A stretch of DNA of 14,855 nt. Source: Baffinella frigidus. Lineage: Eukaryota; Cryptophyceae; Cryptomonadales; Baffinellaceae. A program made the translations under genes and the position numbers. Below are positions 12,786-14,855 of this stretch, in pieces (the stretch's first letter is position 1; each line of letters opens with the position of its first letter). The notes below the pieces were generated by a model. It had not been told where the DNA came from. It saw only the letters and a program-made list of their open reading frames with translations, and did no database searches. The DNA lies in NCBI GenBank assembly GCA_026770585.1, contig MU646904.1:248123-262977 (forward strand). Direction: 5' to 3'.

Positions 12786-12826
12786 GAGAGCGAGCTGCTG
12801 ATGGGCTCCGCGAAAAGCTCGAGGAG
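12786..12826 (+). pseudogene. Donor-side copy 4, frame-shifted
   Basis: GAGAGCGAGCTGCTGATGGG continues CTCCGCGAAAAGCTCGAGGA before the same GGTGTGC donor. Relative to exon 4 an internal deletion breaks the frame. The intron segment after it again contains TTTAGATGGACCCTGTTGCG. Confidence 0.6.
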
Positions 12827-12924
12827 GTGTGCATTTTGCACTTTTGTGGGGTTTGAAATACTGGGAATTGTACCGGAAATCCTTTAGATGGACCCTGTTG
12901 CGAAATAGATTCTGGTTTAAAGGT

Positions 12925-12948
12925 GAGCTCCGCGAAACGCTCGAGGAC
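12925..12948 (+). pseudogene. Donor-side copy 5 (short)
   Basis: GAGCTCCGCGAAACGCTCGA then GGAC and GTGCGT: eight codons resembling ELRKNLEE plus a donor. It is the most downstream and shortest remnant. Confidence 0.5.
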
Positions 12949-13088
12949 GTGCGTAGATGCTATCCCAGATTTCTCTTGGGCTTGGAGTCATTTCGTACTT
13001 TTAGGGCTTAAAATATCGGAATTTGTAACGTAAGTTCTTGAAATGGATGCGTTGGGAAATAGATTCTATGGGGGCGCGCGATGAGACT

Positions 13089-13138
13089 GGTCGCCTCGGC
13101 TTTAGGTTTAGGGCCCTAAACCTAAAGCCGAAGCGACC
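13089..13138. repeat. 50-bp loopless palindrome
   Basis: GGTCGCCTCGGCTTTAGGTT then TAGGG meets its complement at a central GGGCCC, with one mismatch pair. The centre contains TTTAGGG/CCCTAAA telomere-like sequence. The right end of the CAGGGG element family follows immediately (13142-13168), so this may be a rearranged copy of that family. Confidence 0.85.
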
Positions 13139-13141
13139 CTT

Positions 13142-13168
13142 GTTTCTTACGAGCGAGGTACCCCTGTA
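13142..13168. mobile_element. Solitary end of the CAGGGGTACC MITE family
   Basis: GTTTCTTACGAGCGAGGTAC then CCCTGTA equals the right end of the element at 4007-4123 with one change. The corresponding left end is absent. Confidence 0.8.
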
Positions 13169-13227
13169 ACAGGTTTTAGGGTGAGTCTCCCGGATCCATA
13201 CGCTCCCAGAGGTTTCCCGATTCCCGG

Positions 13228-13373
13228 ATTTAATCGCGGCGAGTATTTATGATAAATACTCACCGGTGACGAAATTTACTACACAAATGGACCATACTAG
13301 TAATTATTAAAGCATTTTTGTAGTAAACTTCGTTGCCGGTGCGTATTTATCATAAATACTCGTCCGGATGAGA
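13228..13373. mobile_element. H-family foldback, copy 2, with ACTACAC unit in the centre
   Basis: The outer arms GCGAGTATTTATGATAAATA and the complement of GGACGAGTATTTATGATAAA match the ends of the element at 4773-4949. Between them lies a complete ACTACAC-type palindrome (13262-13337, TGACGAAATTTACTACACAA and its inverted mate), related to 1955 and 11217. The two nested palindromes share one centre. Confidence 0.75.
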
Positions 13374-13401
13374 CTAGGGGTTTTGGAATTTCATGTGCGA
13401 G

Positions 13402-13538
13402 GCCACTCAATTTAAACCGTGTTTTTGCTATCTTGGGGTGGGTTCCTCCTATATTAAAGCTATGCCGAAGCTAATATAGCAAAATAAAAGAGAAATCACC
13501 CTTACGAAAAGCATAAAAGGCGGTTTAAATTGAGTGGC
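13402..13538. mobile_element. MITE with GCCACTCAATTTAAACCG ends
   Basis: The 137-bp element has perfect 18-bp inverted ends, an inner pair around CTATATTAAAGCTATGCC / GAAGCTAATATAG, and a weaker TTTTTGCTATCTT pair. It is non-coding. Confidence 0.85.
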
Positions 13539-13718
13539 ATCACACATTAAATGAGGGGTTTTCCAAAACCCGGATTAGGGATTTCCCGATTACCAGCTTT
13601 TCACAAAGAGTGACCGTGGGTCTTAGGTTACGACCCTGGGCAATTTGTATCAACCGCCAGTTTCCTAAAATGGGGGGATCGCACAGGGGTTCCCCGGTTC
13701 CCGGATTTGTACCAAGAG

Positions 13719-13780
13719 TTTAGGGTTTAGGGTTTAGGGTTTAAACTCCAAACCCTAAACCCTAAACCCTAAACCCTAAA
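13719..13780. repeat. Head-to-head TTTAGGG / CCCTAAA array
   Basis: About three TTTAGGG units, a short AAACTCCA-type junction, then four CCCTAAA units on the same strand form a telomere-like palindrome. The segment 13539-13718 before it shows no gene. Confidence 0.9.
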
Positions 13781-13865
13781 TCGGGTTCTCCGATTCGGGC
13801 TGGCAAACCCTACAATACAAATCCTATAAGGCTAATATGAACCCTGTAAGGGTTTGGATTTATGT

Positions 13866-13932
13866 GAAAATCCGGCAAATTTCAGCAGACGCAAACGTAT
13901 AAATCCGGTAAACCCCAGTAGACGCAAACGAG
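13866..13932. repeat. Tandem 33-bp repeat
   Basis: AAATCCGGCAAATTTCAGCA then GACGCAAACG, and a second unit AAATCCGGTAAACCCCAGTA then GACGCAAACG, follow one another directly. No coding signal is seen. Confidence 0.75.
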
Positions 13933-13941
13933 GGAACTACT

Positions 13942-14066
13942 CAGTGGGCTTCGCAGATCGGTCCATTTATTTTCGTTGAAGTAATTAAGAATTGCTCGGT
14001 ACAACGACATCTTATTCACCCATATTTCGACCAAATCTCTGGGTCAAATTTTCTGCGAAGCCTATT
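13942..14066. mobile_element. Possible MITE with CAGTGGGCTTCGCAGA ends
   Basis: The left end CAGTGGGCTTCGCAGA and the right complement CAATAGGCTTCGCAGA are 16 bp with two differences. The end resembles the CCACACAG..GGCTTCGAAG family at 814. The interior shows no clear pairing. Confidence 0.45.
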
Positions 14067-14099
14067 GTGTGGTTGGTGACTGGCGCACGGTGTGAAGAT

Positions 14100-14170
14100 T
14101 CCTAAAACAGGCCCTTGAGCCTTGAGTTGAGTGATACAAAAGTCTATGAGCCTTAAGACCTGTTTTAGGA
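14100..14170. repeat. 71-bp inverted repeat, TCCTAAAACAGG ends
   Basis: TCCTAAAACAGGCCCTTGAG on the left pairs with AAGACCTGTTTTAGGA on the right, including GAGCC repeats inside. It is likely a small MITE. Confidence 0.65.
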
Positions 14171-14187
14171 CCTTTATCGAGAGTAAC

Positions 14188-14221
14188 AAAGAAGAAGAAG
14201 AAGAAGAAGAAGAAGAAGAAA
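14188..14221. repeat. (GAA)n microsatellite
   Basis: About eleven GAA units just upstream of a broken exon copy. The poly-Ser/Phe frames on the opposite strand are artefacts. Confidence 0.95.
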
Positions 14222-14227
14222 AGGGGT

Positions 14228-14253
14228 TTGAGCAGGCTGCGACCAAAGGAGAC
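14228..14253 (+). pseudogene. Broken acceptor-side copy 1 of the 14816 exon
   Basis: TTTGAGCAG then GCTGCGACCAAAGGAGA matches the first 17 nt of the exon at 14816 with its acceptor (AATKG), and then diverges. Confidence 0.55.
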
Positions 14254-14334
14254 TACAGCATCCCTGTGCCTTTCCTCCTCCTCCCCTTTGGGTCTGTCGG
14301 CTGAGCCTAGCGGCTTCAGTTGACTCAAAATGGG

Positions 14335-14375
14335 AGGCTGCGAACAAAGGAGAGACGATGCAGGGGCGGGTGAAA
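14335..14375 (+). pseudogene. Acceptor-side copy 2 of the 14816 exon
   Basis: GGGAG then 13 codons AANKGETMQGRVK, aligned without gaps to AATKGEKLQARVM at 14816. It has a poor acceptor (GGGAG). Because the window ends at 14855, which copy is the functional one cannot be fully settled. From 14376 to 14473 nothing else is recognised. Confidence 0.5.
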
Positions 14376-14477
14376 CACCATACGTGCTTCTAAAATTATC
14401 AGCCCTTTAAAACTTGAAAACGCCATCCTTGCTTTTAAAACCTCTAGAGCGTTCAGTCCATCGCTACACCACGACTT

Positions 14478-14627
14478 TTATCTCAGAAAACGAGTTCTAA
14501 AACTCGTTTTCTTAAGTCAATTCCCCTATAAATTTGTCAACTTATGCGGAGAGTAAAGAATAAGTTGACGAATTTGTAGAGGGATTGACTTAAGAAAACG
14601 AGTTTTAGAACTCGTTTTCTGAGATAA
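14478..14627. mobile_element. 150-bp MITE, TTATCTCAG ends, copy 1, 4-bp duplication
   Basis: The inverted ends of about 48 bp (TTATCTCAGAAAACGAGTTC then TAAAACTCGTTTTCTTAAGT) contain an inner palindrome. A second pair GTCAACTTATGC../..AATAAGTTGAC lies towards the centre. The flanks are ACTT (14474-14477) and ACTT (14628-14631), a 4-bp target duplication. No transposase is seen. Confidence 0.9.
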
Positions 14628-14663
14628 ACTTCTTAAGTCTCTCGCGAACATTATGGAGCAGGC

Positions 14664-14813
14664 TTATCTCAGAAAACGAGTTCTAAAACTCGTTTTCTTA
14701 AGTCAATTCCCTTACAATTTTGTCAACCTATGCGGAGAGTAAAGAATAAGTTGACGAATTTGTAGGGGAGTTGACTTAAGAAAACGAGTTTTAGAACTCG
14801 TTTTCTGAGATAA
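14664..14813. mobile_element. 150-bp MITE, TTATCTCAG ends, copy 2, at a splice acceptor
   Basis: Same length and ends as copy 1, with a few differences inside. The flanks are AGGC (14660-14663) and AGGC (14814-14817). The right-hand AGGC contains the AG and first two exon bases of the exon at 14816; the left-hand one follows GGAGC, giving CAG|GC. The element therefore split the intron/exon border and its duplication rebuilt it. Confidence 0.92.
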
Positions 14814-14815
14814 AG

Positions 14816-14855
14816 GCTGCGACCAAAGGGGAGAAGCTTCAGGCGCGGGTTATGC
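14816..14855 (+). CDS. Candidate exon 5, partial, coiled-coil (window end)
   Basis: The exon opens in phase 0 right after an AG at 14814-14815 and is cut by the window end after 13 codons, AATKGEKLQARVM. Charged and Ala/Leu/Val residues suit continuation of the coiled coil from exon 4, and phases agree. Two related 5' fragments lie upstream (14228, 14335), repeating the pattern seen at exons 2 and 4. The acceptor is unusual: its upstream sequence is the end of a MITE (CTGAGATAA then AG), so it lacks a pyrimidine tract. Either splicing uses the element end, or the older CAG at 14659-14661 is used, which would add the element to the exon. Short length limits confidence. Confidence 0.45.

Larger units (their letters stand above)
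12190..14815 (+). other. Inferred intron 4
   Basis: It runs from GTGTGC at 12190 to the AG at 14814-14815. Contents: decayed donor-side exon copies with TTTAGATGGACGCG repeats (12190-12950), palindromes and foldback elements (13089-13538), and an inverted telomere-like array (13719). It also holds two copies of a 150-bp element (14478, 14664) and two acceptor-side copies of the next exon (14233, 14335). Further small exons inside cannot be excluded. Confidence 0.35.

Noticed and set aside
14016-14328. Minus-strand frames with poly-Ser or poly-Phe
   Set aside because: They are produced by the (GAA)n repeat and cross inverted-repeat elements.
1-14855. tRNA, rRNA or autonomous transposase genes
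   Set aside because: No cloverleaf, rRNA motif or DDE/RT-like protein was recognised in any frame; all elements look non-autonomous.

Overview
The window looks like eukaryotic nuclear DNA, most likely from a unicellular green-lineage alga. The reasons are long TTTAGGG / CCCTAAA arrays (the plant-type telomere heptamer, here interstitial), short GC-rich exon candidates bounded by AG and GT, introns of about 1 to 2.6 kb, and very dense short inverted-repeat elements with no visible transposase. A prasinophyte-like alga with a repeat-inflated genome is a guess. No prokaryotic operon, rRNA or tRNA was recognised.

Region 1 (1-3500) is dominated by heptamer satellites (TGTAGGG, CCCTACA, TTTAGGG, TTTCGGG) and CT/GA microsatellites. 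One exon candidate (1517-1606) sits there, with four broken copies of its acceptor side upstream and two broken copies of its donor side downstream. Region 2 (3500-5720) is a graveyard of foldback/MITE-like elements with different terminal inverted repeats. Region 3 (5751-6284, minus strand) holds a possible small secreted Gly/Tyr/acidic protein gene. Region 4 (6285-7304) is GC-rich, with a 75-bp tandem repeat.

Region 5 (7305-14855, plus strand) appears to carry the first part of one multi-exon gene. Candidate exons lie at 7305-7769, 8805-8909, 10224-10268, 12067-12189 and 14816 to the window end. All internal junctions are phase 0. The inferred product has a disordered N-terminus followed by charged coiled-coil segments. 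The introns are packed with elements, heptamer arrays and broken exon copies.

The most striking feature is a recurring architecture. Acceptor-side partial copies of an exon always lie upstream of the intact copy, and donor-side partial copies always lie downstream. This fits repeated tandem duplication, or element insertion with target duplication, across splice junctions. In one case (14660-14817) a 150-bp inverted-repeat element lies exactly on an intron/exon border, and its 4-bp target duplication regenerates the acceptor AG. That resembles how introner-type elements create or extend introns. Several foldback elements with unrelated ends also share a palindromic core or a common inner stem, which suggests modular or nested element assembly. 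All gene calls come from reading the sequence alone; no homology search or transcript data were available.
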